DNA of 61,175 nt from positions 1-61,175 of IMG/VR virus record IMGVR_UViG_3300037486_000366, one strand, 5' to 3'. The stretch comes from a virus. A program made the position numbers and the translations under genes. Under the pieces are notes generated by a model. That model had not been told where the DNA came from. It was given only the letters and a program-made list of their open reading frames with translations, and made no database searches. Positions within the stretch are counted from its first letter, which is position 1. Each line of letters starts with the position of its first letter. This document shows, piece after piece, positions 22,636-30,081 of the stretch.

Positions 22636-24150
22636 ATGTACGAGATTGCGACTGGATTTCTTGAGCTATTTAACGGTTATGATAAAGCTTATGGTATATA
22701 TAAAGTTGAACAAACAACTTCTTCTGGTAAAGCAAAGGGACAAGCTTCCACAATTGTTGCGGACGTAACACCTGAATTATGGGTTAAACATTTAACAGGT
22801 AAACAAGGTATAGGAATAATTCCTATCAAGAATGATAATACCTGTTACTTTGGGGCCATTGATATAGACATAATCGGTGTTAATTTCGTAGAAATAATAA
22901 AAAAGCTTAAGCGCCATAACTTTCCATTTGTCCCCTGTCGTTCTAAGTCAGGTGGATGTCACCTATTTATCTTTTTAGCTTCACCTGTATCTGCTAAAAT
23001 AATGCAAACAAAGCTTCGTGAAATGGCAGCTACCCTTGGTTATGGTAACTCTGAAATATTCCCAAAGCAAATAGAAGTTTTAACTGAACGTGGTGATCTG
23101 GGTCAGTGGATTAACATGCCTTATTTTAATGATCTACGTGGGTTACGATATGCAGTCAATGAAATAGGTGAAGCATTATCAATCGCGGATTTTCTTTCTT
23201 TAGCGTATAAATCAAGAATAACAGTAGATGAATTTGCCGCGATACAAGTAGAAATTATAAGTGATGAAATTACAGATGGTCCACCTTGTCTTCAATATCT
23301 TATAACACAAGGTTTTCAAGAAGGTATGCGTAACAACGGACTATTTAATATAGGTGTGTATGCAAGAAAAGCTTTTCCAGATGAATGGGAAAAGAAAACA
23401 GAGGAATATAACCAGATGTTTATGATTCCTGCCTTACTTTCCTCTGAAGTTCAGCAAGTATTAAAATCAGTAAAAAAGAAAACTTACATCTATACATGTA
23501 ACCAAGCACCAATAAATGCTTTTTGTAATAAGGCTTTATGCATCACTAGAAAATATGGTATTGGCCCTGATATGTCTTTACCTAATCTAAGCAACTTAAC
23601 AAAGTTTAATTCAAATCCACCTATTTGGTTTATTGACGTTGAAGGTGCTGGAAGAATGGAATTAACAACAGAAGATTTACAGACACAAGAAAGATTTCAA
23701 CGACGCTGTATAGAAGCCTTGAACATGATGCCCCCAATAATCAATAAAATGACGTGGCAACAAATTGTTCAGAGGTTATTAGATACAGTAGTATTAATTA
23801 TTGCTCCAGCTGATGCTTCACCTTCAGGACAATTAATAGAACACTTAGAAAGATTTTGTACTTCACGTGTACATGCAAGAGATAAGAATGAAATTTTACT
23901 AGGTAAACCATATTCAGAAAACACTCATCATTATTTTAGAATGTCTGATTTTATTTCTTATTTAGATCGTCATCATTTTAAAGAATTTAAGGTGCATAAA
24001 ATTTCTTCAATCATAAAAGAACAACTTAAAGCAGAGCATACTTTTTTAGTTCTTAAAGGGAAGGGGGTGAACGTTTGGAAGGTTCCTGAATTTCAGTTAC
24101 AAGATAGCGACCATGATGTTCCTGATATTAATGATAAGATACCCTTTTAA
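22636..24150 (+). CDS. Archaeo-eukaryotic-type primase (TOTE/PrimPol-like, 504 aa)
   Basis: Synthesises primers for the polymerase. The AEP catalytic signatures are clear: FGAIDIDI with Asp76 and Asp78, the second motif RSKSGGCHLFIF with His109, and LGQWINMPYFN as third motif region. The N-terminal layout (WVKHLTGKQGIGIIPI before the DxD strand) matches the primase part of TOTE-conflict-like systems. The C-terminal about 250 residues are helical, with a CNQAPINAFCNKALC cysteine cluster that could bind zinc or an iron-sulfur cluster, as in primase C-domains. GGGGAG precedes the ATG. Confidence 0.8.
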   Translation: MYEIATGFLELFNGYDKAYGIYKVEQTTSSGKAKGQASTIVADVTPELWVKHLTGKQGIGIIPIKNDNTCYFGAIDIDIIGVNFVEIIKKLKRHNFPFVPCRSKSGGCHLFIFLASPVSAKIMQTKLREMAATLGYGNSEIFPKQIEVLTERGDLGQWINMPYFNDLRGLRYAVNEIGEALSIADFLSLAYKSRITVDEFAAIQVEIISDEITDGPPCLQYLITQGFQEGMRNNGLFNIGVYARKAFPDEWEKKTEEYNQMFMIPALLSSEVQQVLKSVKKKTYIYTCNQAPINAFCNKALCITRKYGIGPDMSLPNLSNLTKFNSNPPIWFIDVEGAGRMELTTEDLQTQERFQRRCIEALNMMPPIINKMTWQQIVQRLLDTVVLIIAPADASPSGQLIEHLERFCTSRVHARDKNEILLGKPYSENTHHYFRMSDFISYLDRHHFKEFKVHKISSIIKEQLKAEHTFLVLKGKGVNVWKVPEFQLQDSDHDVPDINDKIPF

Positions 24151-24161
24151 GGAGATGATTA

Positions 24162-24359
24162 ATGTTAACTACTCGTGATATACAATGGCTAGATAAATTC
24201 CGAGGTGCAGCTGACGAGGCTTGGAGCTCCTTAACTACCTGGGAAAAAAGATTTTGTGAAGACGTGCTTGAAAAATATAGGGTACATAAGGAACTTCTTA
24301 CATTGTCTAAGAAACAATGGGAAGTAATTTCTAACATTAGTGAAAAACTAGGTTTATAG
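24162..24359 (+). CDS. Hypothetical protein (65 aa)
   Basis: A small helical, Trp-rich protein (RGAADEAWSSLTTWEKRF, KKQWEVISNISEKLG). Similar short proteins sit beside primase and helicase genes in other phages, in my recollection. It could be a replication accessory factor, but no activity can be assigned. AAGGAGATGATTA precedes the ATG. Confidence 0.65.
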   Translation: MLTTRDIQWLDKFRGAADEAWSSLTTWEKRFCEDVLEKYRVHKELLTLSKKQWEVISNISEKLGL

Positions 24360-24365
24360 GAGGAA

Positions 24366-24635
24366 ATGATGTCATCATTAGATAAAGGCTTCAATCCACT
24401 AGACAATATTAATGTAGAAGCATTAAAACCGATTATATGTGATTGTGGAAACGATTTATTTATACAAAGTTCTATCTTAAGAGATATACCAGTAATACAA
24501 TCACCAACAGGACAACGTACATTAGCTAATATTATAATGGGCTATATGTGTATAGCATGTCACAATGTAGTTACATTTACTGTGGATGCTAAAACAGATC
24601 AATATGTGTGGAAGAAAAAGAAAGAAGCCTCATGA
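24366..24635 (+). CDS. Zinc-ribbon-like protein (89 aa)
   Basis: Two cysteine pairs, IICDCGNDLF and MCIACHNVV, about 35 residues apart, indicate a zinc ribbon with an inserted loop. The rest is unrecognised. Two adjacent ATGs (24366, 24369) follow GGAGG; the second has better spacing. It overlaps the helicase gene by ATGA, so it may be made together with it. Confidence 0.65.
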   Translation: MMSSLDKGFNPLDNINVEALKPIICDCGNDLFIQSSILRDIPVIQSPTGQRTLANIIMGYMCIACHNVVTFTVDAKTDQYVWKKKKEAS

Positions 24636-26047
24636 ATATAATCTTAGGTCCACCAGGTACAGGAAAAACTACAAGGTTACTAAACCTAGTAGAAGATTAT
24701 CTTGCTAAAGGAGTTCTACCGAAACAAATAGGTTTCTTAGCGTTTACTCGTAAAGCTGCTGATGAAGCAAAAACAAGGGCTAAAGAAAAATTTGGGGTAA
24801 GTGACTCTGGTTTTATGTTCTTTCGTACTATTCATTCTCTAGTTTTTCGTCAACTTGGATTATCTAAGACGCAGATAATGCAGAAGGAACATTATAGAGA
24901 AATTGGAGAATTACTTGGACTAGAAATTAATTGTTATATTGATTTGGAAGAAGGAAACTTAGGTACTGGTACAGCAGAAGGAGACCAGTTAATATTTATT
25001 GATAATCTCGCAAGAGTAAAGATGATACCGTTACGTGATCTATATGATCAAACTACTTATGATGTTGATTGGCAACGTTTACTTCAGTTATCACAAACAA
25101 TTAAAAAATATAAGGAGGCGAAAGGATTAATTGATTTTACGGACATGTTAGAGCTGTTTCTTAAACATGGGGAAATTCCAAAGTTTGATGTTCTGTTTAT
25201 TGATGAAGCCCAAGACTTGAGTATACTACAATGGAAGGTAATCGAGGCAATCATGAAAAATACACCGGAGGTTTACATTTGTGGAGATGATGATCAATCT
25301 ATTTTTCGTTGGGCTGGGGCTGCTACTGACTATTTCATTACTCTTTTGGGGGATATTACGGTGCTTGAGCACTCATGGAGAGTACCACGGAATATACAGC
25401 AAGTTGCTCATGAAATCATTAATCAGGTTAAGTTTCGTCGACCTAAGACGTGGCGACCTCGTTCCGATGGCGGGGAGGTTTTTTATTGGAATGATTTGGA
25501 TTCTATACCTATTGACAGTGGGCATTGGTTATTACTTGGTAGGAACGCTTATTTACTTAAAAGATTGGAAGAGCATTGTATGCGCAATGGTTATTCTTTT
25601 GAAGGTGCTAGGTTTTCCCCCCTCAAGTCTCCTGCATTAAAAGCCATTAAATCGTGGGAAACACTACGTGCTAGTGGAAGTATAACTACTGAAGAAGAAA
25701 AGAGAATGTTTCAATATCGTACTTCTAAAGTTATTCCGAAACATATGGACATATGGCATGTTGAACTAGATAAAATATCTCCTTATGAACGTGAGTATTT
25801 TATTGCAGCAAGACGACGTGGAGAAACCTTGTTAAAGATTCCTCGTATAAAAATTAGTACGATACATGGGGCAAAGGGTGGAGAAGCTCAGAACGTATTA
25901 CTCTTAACAGACATGGCATATAGAACCTACCAGGAAATGCAGCAAAATTATGATGACGAAGCAAGGGTCTTTTATGTAGGAGTAACAAGGGCTAAAGAGA
26001 CTTTACACATTATGGAACCGAGTACGAATTTATATTTCCAATTATAG
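24632..26047 (+). CDS. UvrD/Rep-like SF1 DNA helicase (471 aa)
   Basis: A full set of SF1A motifs is visible: I GPPGTGKTT (residues 6-14), Ia GFLAFTRKAADEA, II VLFIDEAQDLS, III YICGDDDQSIFRWAG, IV LEHSWRVPRNIQQ, V STIHGAKGGEAQNV and VI RVFYVGVTRAKE. At 471 residues it is short for UvrD, which suits phage helicases. It probably unwinds at the fork or in recombination. I start at 24632, where the Walker A motif begins at once, as in other Dda/UvrD-like phage proteins. Confidence 0.92.
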   Translation: MNIILGPPGTGKTTRLLNLVEDYLAKGVLPKQIGFLAFTRKAADEAKTRAKEKFGVSDSGFMFFRTIHSLVFRQLGLSKTQIMQKEHYREIGELLGLEINCYIDLEEGNLGTGTAEGDQLIFIDNLARVKMIPLRDLYDQTTYDVDWQRLLQLSQTIKKYKEAKGLIDFTDMLELFLKHGEIPKFDVLFIDEAQDLSILQWKVIEAIMKNTPEVYICGDDDQSIFRWAGAATDYFITLLGDITVLEHSWRVPRNIQQVAHEIINQVKFRRPKTWRPRSDGGEVFYWNDLDSIPIDSGHWLLLGRNAYLLKRLEEHCMRNGYSFEGARFSPLKSPALKAIKSWETLRASGSITTEEEKRMFQYRTSKVIPKHMDIWHVELDKISPYEREYFIAARRRGETLLKIPRIKISTIHGAKGGEAQNVLLLTDMAYRTYQEMQQNYDDEARVFYVGVTRAKETLHIMEPSTNLYFQL

Positions 26048-26081
26048 ATTAGTATAAGGTGGTAAAAACGGATGAAAAAAT

Positions 26082-26131
26082 GAGTCCACAGGACTCCACA
26101 AGTGGTACTTAAAATAAATAATTGATATAGT
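26082..26131 (+). promoter_or_regulatory. Hairpin and possible weak promoter before the SF2 helicase
   Basis: GAGTCC (26082-26087) pairs with GGACTC (26091-26096) around a 3-base loop. Downstream, GGTACT (26104-26109) and TATAGT (26126-26131, preceded by TTGA) are 16 bp apart. This looks like a degenerate member of the TTTACT...TGATATAAT promoter family without the CTTCG box. No gene lies between 26047 and 26148. Confidence 0.4.
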
Positions 26132-26147
26132 ATATGGGTGAAATTTT

Positions 26148-27629
26148 ATGGGGACATTACAATATCCTTTCAAGTTAAAGCCATTTGAACACCAGTTAAA
26201 AGTGTGGAATATTAGTTGTGATTTACAAAGTTATGCTTTATTTATGGACATGGGAACTGGTAAAAGTAAAGTTATAATTGATAGCGCCGCCTTTTTATAC
26301 GACAAAGGAAAGATAGATGGTTTACTTGTTCTAGCTCCAAAGGGAGTATATCGAACTTGGTATGATATAGATCCTGATACCAATGACCCTATCGGTGAGA
26401 TACCTACTCACTTACCTACACATATCAAGTATTATGCTACATGGTGGTCAGCTTATAAAACGAAAGAAAAACTTCTTTCCTATAAACCATTTTGGGAAGT
26501 GTCTGAGGACTTACATATTCTTTTAATGAACATAGAAGCCTTGTCAAATAAAGGTGAAGCAAATGTACTTGCCCGTAGGTTCTTATCAAGTCATCGTTGC
26601 ATGATGGTTATTGATGAATCGACTACAATAAAAAATTTAAAAGCACAACGTACTATTTCAAGTATTAATCTTGGTAGATTTGCTATTGCAAAACGTATAG
26701 CTACAGGTATGCCAACAACAAGGTCACCAATGGATTTATATGCTCAATGCTATTTTTTAGACCCACACCTACTTGGTTTCTCAAGTTATTATGCATTTAG
26801 AGCACGGTATGCTATCATGCAAAAAATGCACCTTGGAAAAAGATCATTTGATAAGGTTGTAGGTTATCAAAGACTTGATGAGTTAACTGAAAAACTTAAG
26901 GAGTTTAGTTTCAGAATAACAAAAGAAGAGTGCCTTGATTTACCTCCCAAGCTTTATCAATATCGAGAAGTGGAACTTTCACATGAGCAAAGCCTTGTCT
27001 ATAAGCAAATGAAACAATTAGCGATGGCTCAATTAGATGCTGCAACAGTGGTAACAGCTACTATGGTAATGGTTAAGATACAGAAACTCCATGAAATTAC
27101 TTGTGGGTTTTTAAAAGATCCTGTAACAGGAAAAATACGCCCATTAAAAAATGATAGACTAGAAAACTTAATGGAAATACTCGATGAAACATCTGGTAAA
27201 ATTATTATCTGGGCAACATATACTTATAATATAGAAGAGATATATACTGCAATTGCTAAGGAATATGGTACTGAAACAGTAATGCATTTTTATGGTAGTA
27301 CAAGTGATGATGATAGAGAACTAGCAAAACGTAGATTTCAGAATCCAACTGATTCGTTAAGATTTCTTGTAGCAAACCCATCAACAGGTCGGTTCGGGAT
27401 GACTCTTACTGAAGCAAAAACATTTATTTATTATAGTAATAATCATGATTTAGAGCATCGCGTTCAGTCAGAGGACAGAGCACATAGAATCGGGCAAACT
27501 AAAAATCTATTAATTATTGACCTTATAACTCGTGGTACGGTTGATGAAAAAATTATCAAGAACCTACGGGAAAAGAAAACCATTGCGGATAAGATAATGG
27601 GTGATGGGTATAGGGAGTGGTTAAAATGA
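26148..27629 (+). CDS. SNF2-like SF2 helicase/translocase (493 aa)
   Basis: SF2 motifs of the SNF2 type: FEHQLKVW (Q-motif-like), MDMGTGKSKV (Walker A), LLVLAPKGVYRTW (Ia), MMVIDESTTIKN (II, DEST), ATGMPTTRSPMDLY (III), IIIWATYTYNIEEI (IV), LVANPSTGRFGMTLTEAKTF (V) and SEDRAHRIGQTKNLLIIDL (VI). Relatives in phages act as replication or recombination helicases or as translocases. With the AEP primase and SF1 helicase it completes a replication block that lacks a DnaB-type helicase. It overlaps the last gene by ATGA. Confidence 0.9.
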   Translation: MGTLQYPFKLKPFEHQLKVWNISCDLQSYALFMDMGTGKSKVIIDSAAFLYDKGKIDGLLVLAPKGVYRTWYDIDPDTNDPIGEIPTHLPTHIKYYATWWSAYKTKEKLLSYKPFWEVSEDLHILLMNIEALSNKGEANVLARRFLSSHRCMMVIDESTTIKNLKAQRTISSINLGRFAIAKRIATGMPTTRSPMDLYAQCYFLDPHLLGFSSYYAFRARYAIMQKMHLGKRSFDKVVGYQRLDELTEKLKEFSFRITKEECLDLPPKLYQYREVELSHEQSLVYKQMKQLAMAQLDAATVVTATMVMVKIQKLHEITCGFLKDPVTGKIRPLKNDRLENLMEILDETSGKIIIWATYTYNIEEIYTAIAKEYGTETVMHFYGSTSDDDRELAKRRFQNPTDSLRFLVANPSTGRFGMTLTEAKTFIYYSNNHDLEHRVQSEDRAHRIGQTKNLLIIDLITRGTVDEKIIKNLREKKTIADKIMGDGYREWLK

Positions 27630-27889
27630 TACTAGATCAATTTGGTAGACCTGTAAGAAATAAGTGGGATGACTGGGGATCTATTGCCCTGGAGAGAGCT
27701 GCAATTGCAATAACTAATATTTGTAAGGAAAAAACTTTTCCAGGTCAAAGTCTTATTTTAGATCAGCATGGGAAACCAATCACATCTAAGAAAGGTGAAA
27801 TGATTAAGTTTAGAAGATACACTCCTTTTAAAATTGACCAAGATACTTTTAGGCGAGAGTATATGGGTGATTGGAACGTTGACGAATAA
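27626..27889 (+). CDS. Hypothetical protein with duplicated ILDQxGxP motif (87 aa)
   Basis: The start MILDQFGRPVR is echoed by LILDQHGKPIT at about residue 46, suggesting an internal duplication. ILDQ-x-GRP also begins many Mu-like portal proteins, but nothing else here supports that. It is the last gene of the rightward block and overlaps the helicase stop by ATGA. Function unknown. Confidence 0.6.
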   Translation: MILDQFGRPVRNKWDDWGSIALERAAIAITNICKEKTFPGQSLILDQHGKPITSKKGEMIKFRRYTPFKIDQDTFRREYMGDWNVDE

Positions 27890-28122
27890 TTATCTTTAGC
27901 CTTTTTCTTCTAAATAAACATCGAAAAATATTATGATACCGGCTCCCACAGTAATCACATTTTAAATTTATGCTAAGCTTTGACAACTTTACCGGTCTCG
28001 GCCGTGTACCCCTCAACTTTGCCATCCGAACCAGCTCCAAGACCATAAGTGTGGGGCAAGGAACCGAAGTCCCTTACCCCACCGCACCAAGACAAGGAGC
28101 CAAGGCACGAGGCACGTATGTA
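27890..28122. other. Convergent intergenic region with GC-rich structured segment
   Basis: This lies between the last rightward and last leftward genes. The left part (27890-27965) is AT-rich. The right part (27973-28122) is unusually GC-rich and can fold strongly on the minus strand. It carries GGGAGCCGGT on the minus strand (27947-27938), matching 18004-18013. No canonical terminator with a T run was found for either direction. A 49-codon minus-strand frame continues past the stop of the 28123 gene. Reading frames on both strands look protein-like, but I call none of them a gene. Confidence 0.5.
28051..28082 (-). other. 14-bp UUCG-tetraloop hairpin at the end of the leftward operon
   Basis: On the minus strand, GTGGGGTAAGGGAC pairs with GTTCCTTGCCCCAC over 14 positions (two G-T pairs) around a TTCG loop closed by C-G, the exceptionally stable cUUCGg form. 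It lies about 40 bases after the last leftward gene. It lacks a following T run, so it may protect the 3' end or act as an unusual terminator or RNA element. Confidence 0.6.
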
Positions 28123-28404
28123 CTACATGTTAGGTTTCCATTTAGGAGCAGGAGGTTTTTTAATAAATACCGGCTTAACTGTTAAATCTTTTGCTGGCAT
28201 TATAAATGTACAAGTTTTACTTGTATTCCCTTCCTGACATATAACACCTTCCCAACGAATAAACCTACTGTCTGGGCACGCTTTCACAGTAAGAACTTCT
28301 TTAGTCCCTTCAAGTAATTTCGCTGAACATTGTGCATATGCTAACGTGGTAAGGGACAGGGCCCAAATAACTGCAACCACCAGCATAATAACTTTCTTAA
28401 CCAT
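28123..28404 (-). CDS. Secreted small protein with InlB-B-repeat-like domain (93 aa)
   Basis: A signal peptide (MVKKVIMLVVAVIWALSLTTLAYA) is followed by a short beta domain with CPDSRFIRWEGVICQEG and CTFIMPAKDLTVKPVF. This is the pattern of divergent InlB B-repeats found in surface proteins. Cysteines could form disulfides in the periplasm. The C-terminus PPAPKWKPNM matches the end of the preceding gene product. I start at 28404; a longer frame to 28527 overlaps the upstream gene. It is the last gene of the virion/lysis operon. Confidence 0.65.
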   Translation of the reverse strand: MVKKVIMLVVAVIWALSLTTLAYAQCSAKLLEGTKEVLTVKACPDSRFIRWEGVICQEGNTSKTCTFIMPAKDLTVKPVFIKKPPAPKWKPNM

Positions 28405-28405
28405 T

Positions 28406-28744
28406 CTATTTTTTCCATTTTGGCGCAGGTGGAGCAGTGAAATCGAAAAAATTTGTGAGTACATCCACGTCACTAGTATTTCCTTCTTTGTCGATAGATG
28501 CAACACCAAGTACCCAGTCCCCTTCAACAGTAATAGGCACTTGAGCAGGAATATTTACTCCATACAAAAGTACTCCCTGCTCATACACAATATCAACAGA
28601 CGGTACTTCTGGTAGAGCATTTAAGTCCGCATCAATTATAGGTCCTGGAGCAGGAGCATAATACACTCTGATATTTTCAACATCTGCTAATGCGGGAACA
28701 TCTGGAAGAACGAAAAACCTTGTCTTGCTTACTATTTTAGCCAT
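28406..28744 (-). CDS. FN3-like small protein (112 aa)
   Basis: The sequence looks like one fibronectin-type-III or similar Ig-like beta domain: VENIRVYYAPAPG, VDIVYEQGVLLYGVN, VEGDWVLGVASIDKEGNTS. Such domains decorate phage tails and may bind surface carbohydrates. It ends in APPAPKWKK, shared with the next gene product. It follows the endolysin gene by 2 bp in the late operon. Whether it is in the virion is unknown. Confidence 0.6.
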   Translation of the reverse strand: MAKIVSKTRFFVLPDVPALADVENIRVYYAPAPGPIIDADLNALPEVPSVDIVYEQGVLLYGVNIPAQVPITVEGDWVLGVASIDKEGNTSDVDVLTNFFDFTAPPAPKWKK

Positions 28745-28746
28745 TT

Positions 28747-29142
28747 TTAACCTCCAATTAATTGAATATGACCTGCGTCATAAGTAAATTTATATTTGCC
28801 ACCCCACTCTAAACCTAGTTTTTCTGCAAGTAAACCAAGTTCTTTATAGTCTGCCATTTCATCATGATCAAAATCAACTGTAGTGTCCCAACAAATTTTA
28901 CCGTCATGTAATAAAACAAAATCACAGGCTTTAGAAGCTGGTTTACCATTAACAACAAAGTTATGTGGCCCGACGCGTCGTTTAGATTTCTTAGCCAAAT
29001 AAAGAGCTTCTTGTTCTATAGAATTTCGCCATGTACAAATAAGCAAAATATCATGACCAAGTATTTTAGCTTCTTTTTCAAATGCAAACCACAAAGCTCG
29101 CATCTCAGGGCAAAGATGTTTTATATCTCTACTAGCCACCAC
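28747..29142 (-). CDS. Endolysin, M15-type peptidase (131 aa)
   Basis: The sequence follows the VanY/M15 L,D- or D,D-peptidase pattern: ICTWRNSIEQEALYL, GPHNFVVNGKPASKACDFVL (His and Asp zinc ligands), LGLEWGGKYKFTYDAGHIQL (last His ligand). At 131 residues it is a one-domain endolysin that cuts peptidoglycan stem peptides. It has no signal peptide, so it needs a holin; the candidate is at 46201-46698. It lies at the end of the late operon with tail genes upstream. Confidence 0.85.
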   Translation of the reverse strand: MVASRDIKHLCPEMRALWFAFEKEAKILGHDILLICTWRNSIEQEALYLAKKSKRRVGPHNFVVNGKPASKACDFVLLHDGKICWDTTVDFDHDEMADYKELGLLAEKLGLEWGGKYKFTYDAGHIQLIGG

Positions 29143-29151
29143 AAGACCTCC

Positions 29152-29568
29152 TTACATAATATAAGGAGTAAAATCAACGTTACCCCCACCTGCACCGGGG
29201 TCACCTGAACAAGTTAATGTTACTGTAACCTCTCCACCAGCAAGGGGTAAACCTGGAGCCATATTAGTGGACTGAGGATATAGTGGATAGGTTGCATTGC
29301 GTGCTTTAGCACCACTATTATAAATCTCAAGTCCATCTGGATCCGTAATTTTAATTGTAATAGTAACGGCATTTGTAAAGTTAGGAACCTTTAAGACACA
29401 GAACGGCATAAAGAAGCCATCAGCACAGTCCATTGTAAATGATGGTGTTAACTGGGCCCCTGCTGCACCATTCGGAACGTTCTCTGTTTGTTTCGGACAT
29501 TTGAAAATTACATGAGGGGATTTCGGGTTTCCTAAAAGTCTTGCTCTGTTTAAATTAATATCTGCCAT
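29152..29568 (-). CDS. Small tail-associated hypothetical protein (138 aa)
   Basis: Probably an all-beta domain (VTITIKITDPDGLEIYNSG, GGEVTVTLTCSGD). Nothing matches a known family. It begins with an AGGA-type site and is co-transcribed with tail proteins, so a structural or fibre accessory role is inferred from position. Confidence 0.65.
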   Translation of the reverse strand: MADINLNRARLLGNPKSPHVIFKCPKQTENVPNGAAGAQLTPSFTMDCADGFFMPFCVLKVPNFTNAVTITIKITDPDGLEIYNSGAKARNATYPLYPQSTNMAPGLPLAGGEVTVTLTCSGDPGAGGGNVDFTPYIM

Positions 29569-29580
29569 AAGTATCCTCCA

Positions 29581-30081
29581 TTATTTAAGTCCTAAAAATT
29601 TTGCCACTGTTAATGTCTTCATTAGTTGAGCTGCTTGTTCAGTAGTTAAACTACCTGTTAAAGGTATCTCCATTAGCTGGTCATGTTCTTCTGTGGTTAA
29701 TCCACCACTACCACCTGAATCAAAACTGATTGCTTGTACTGGTTGCTGATAATTAATTCGCACAACATAACTACCTGTAGTATTATTAAATGGGTCACCA
29801 CCGCCATTTACCAATAGAATGCCATCTCCTATTGTAAGCGTATGATGTGCTTCTTGCGGCTTTATCCTCCAACCATTCATAAGAAAGGCATAGATGGGTA
29901 TCTTAGTTCCTGTGGAGATATCTATATCGTCACCACCTACCTGCATAAATGCAGGTAAATATTTTGAATTATCTCCTGTAAGAAACCAATCTACCCATCT
30001 ACTCCATATATCACGCACCGACAGGGCAACCGTCCCTGCCGATAACGTCATCACTTTTGTTGCTCCATCGAAAGAAATCAT
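29581..30081 (-). CDS. Tail protein (166 aa)
   Basis: Sequence features MISFDGATKVMTLSAGTVAL, DIWSRWVDWFLTGDNSKYL and a C-terminal GGLTTEEHDQLMEIP helix. These occur in a group of small phage tail proteins, as I remember. It overlaps the end of the 549-residue tail protein by one base. It is probably a tail or fibre attachment component. Confidence 0.65.
   Translation of the reverse strand: MISFDGATKVMTLSAGTVALSVRDIWSRWVDWFLTGDNSKYLPAFMQVGGDDIDISTGTKIPIYAFLMNGWRIKPQEAHHTLTIGDGILLVNGGGDPFNNTTGSYVVRINYQQPVQAISFDSGGSGGLTTEEHDQLMEIPLTGSLTTEQAAQLMKTLTVAKFLGLK

Noticed and set aside
27626-27889. Portal-like N-terminus (ILDQxGRP)
   Set aside because: Only the first residues resemble Mu-type portals, and a full portal is present at 861-2966.
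27849-28046. Minus-strand frame of 65 codons with a CDYCGSRYHNIFRC zinc-knuckle look
   Set aside because: It overlaps the end of the last rightward gene, has no ribosome binding site, and its frame lies in the structured GC island. Likely chance.
27970-28237. Plus-strand frames in the convergent region
   Set aside because: No ribosome binding site, opposite to the late operon end, and compositional bias of the GC island explains the open frames.
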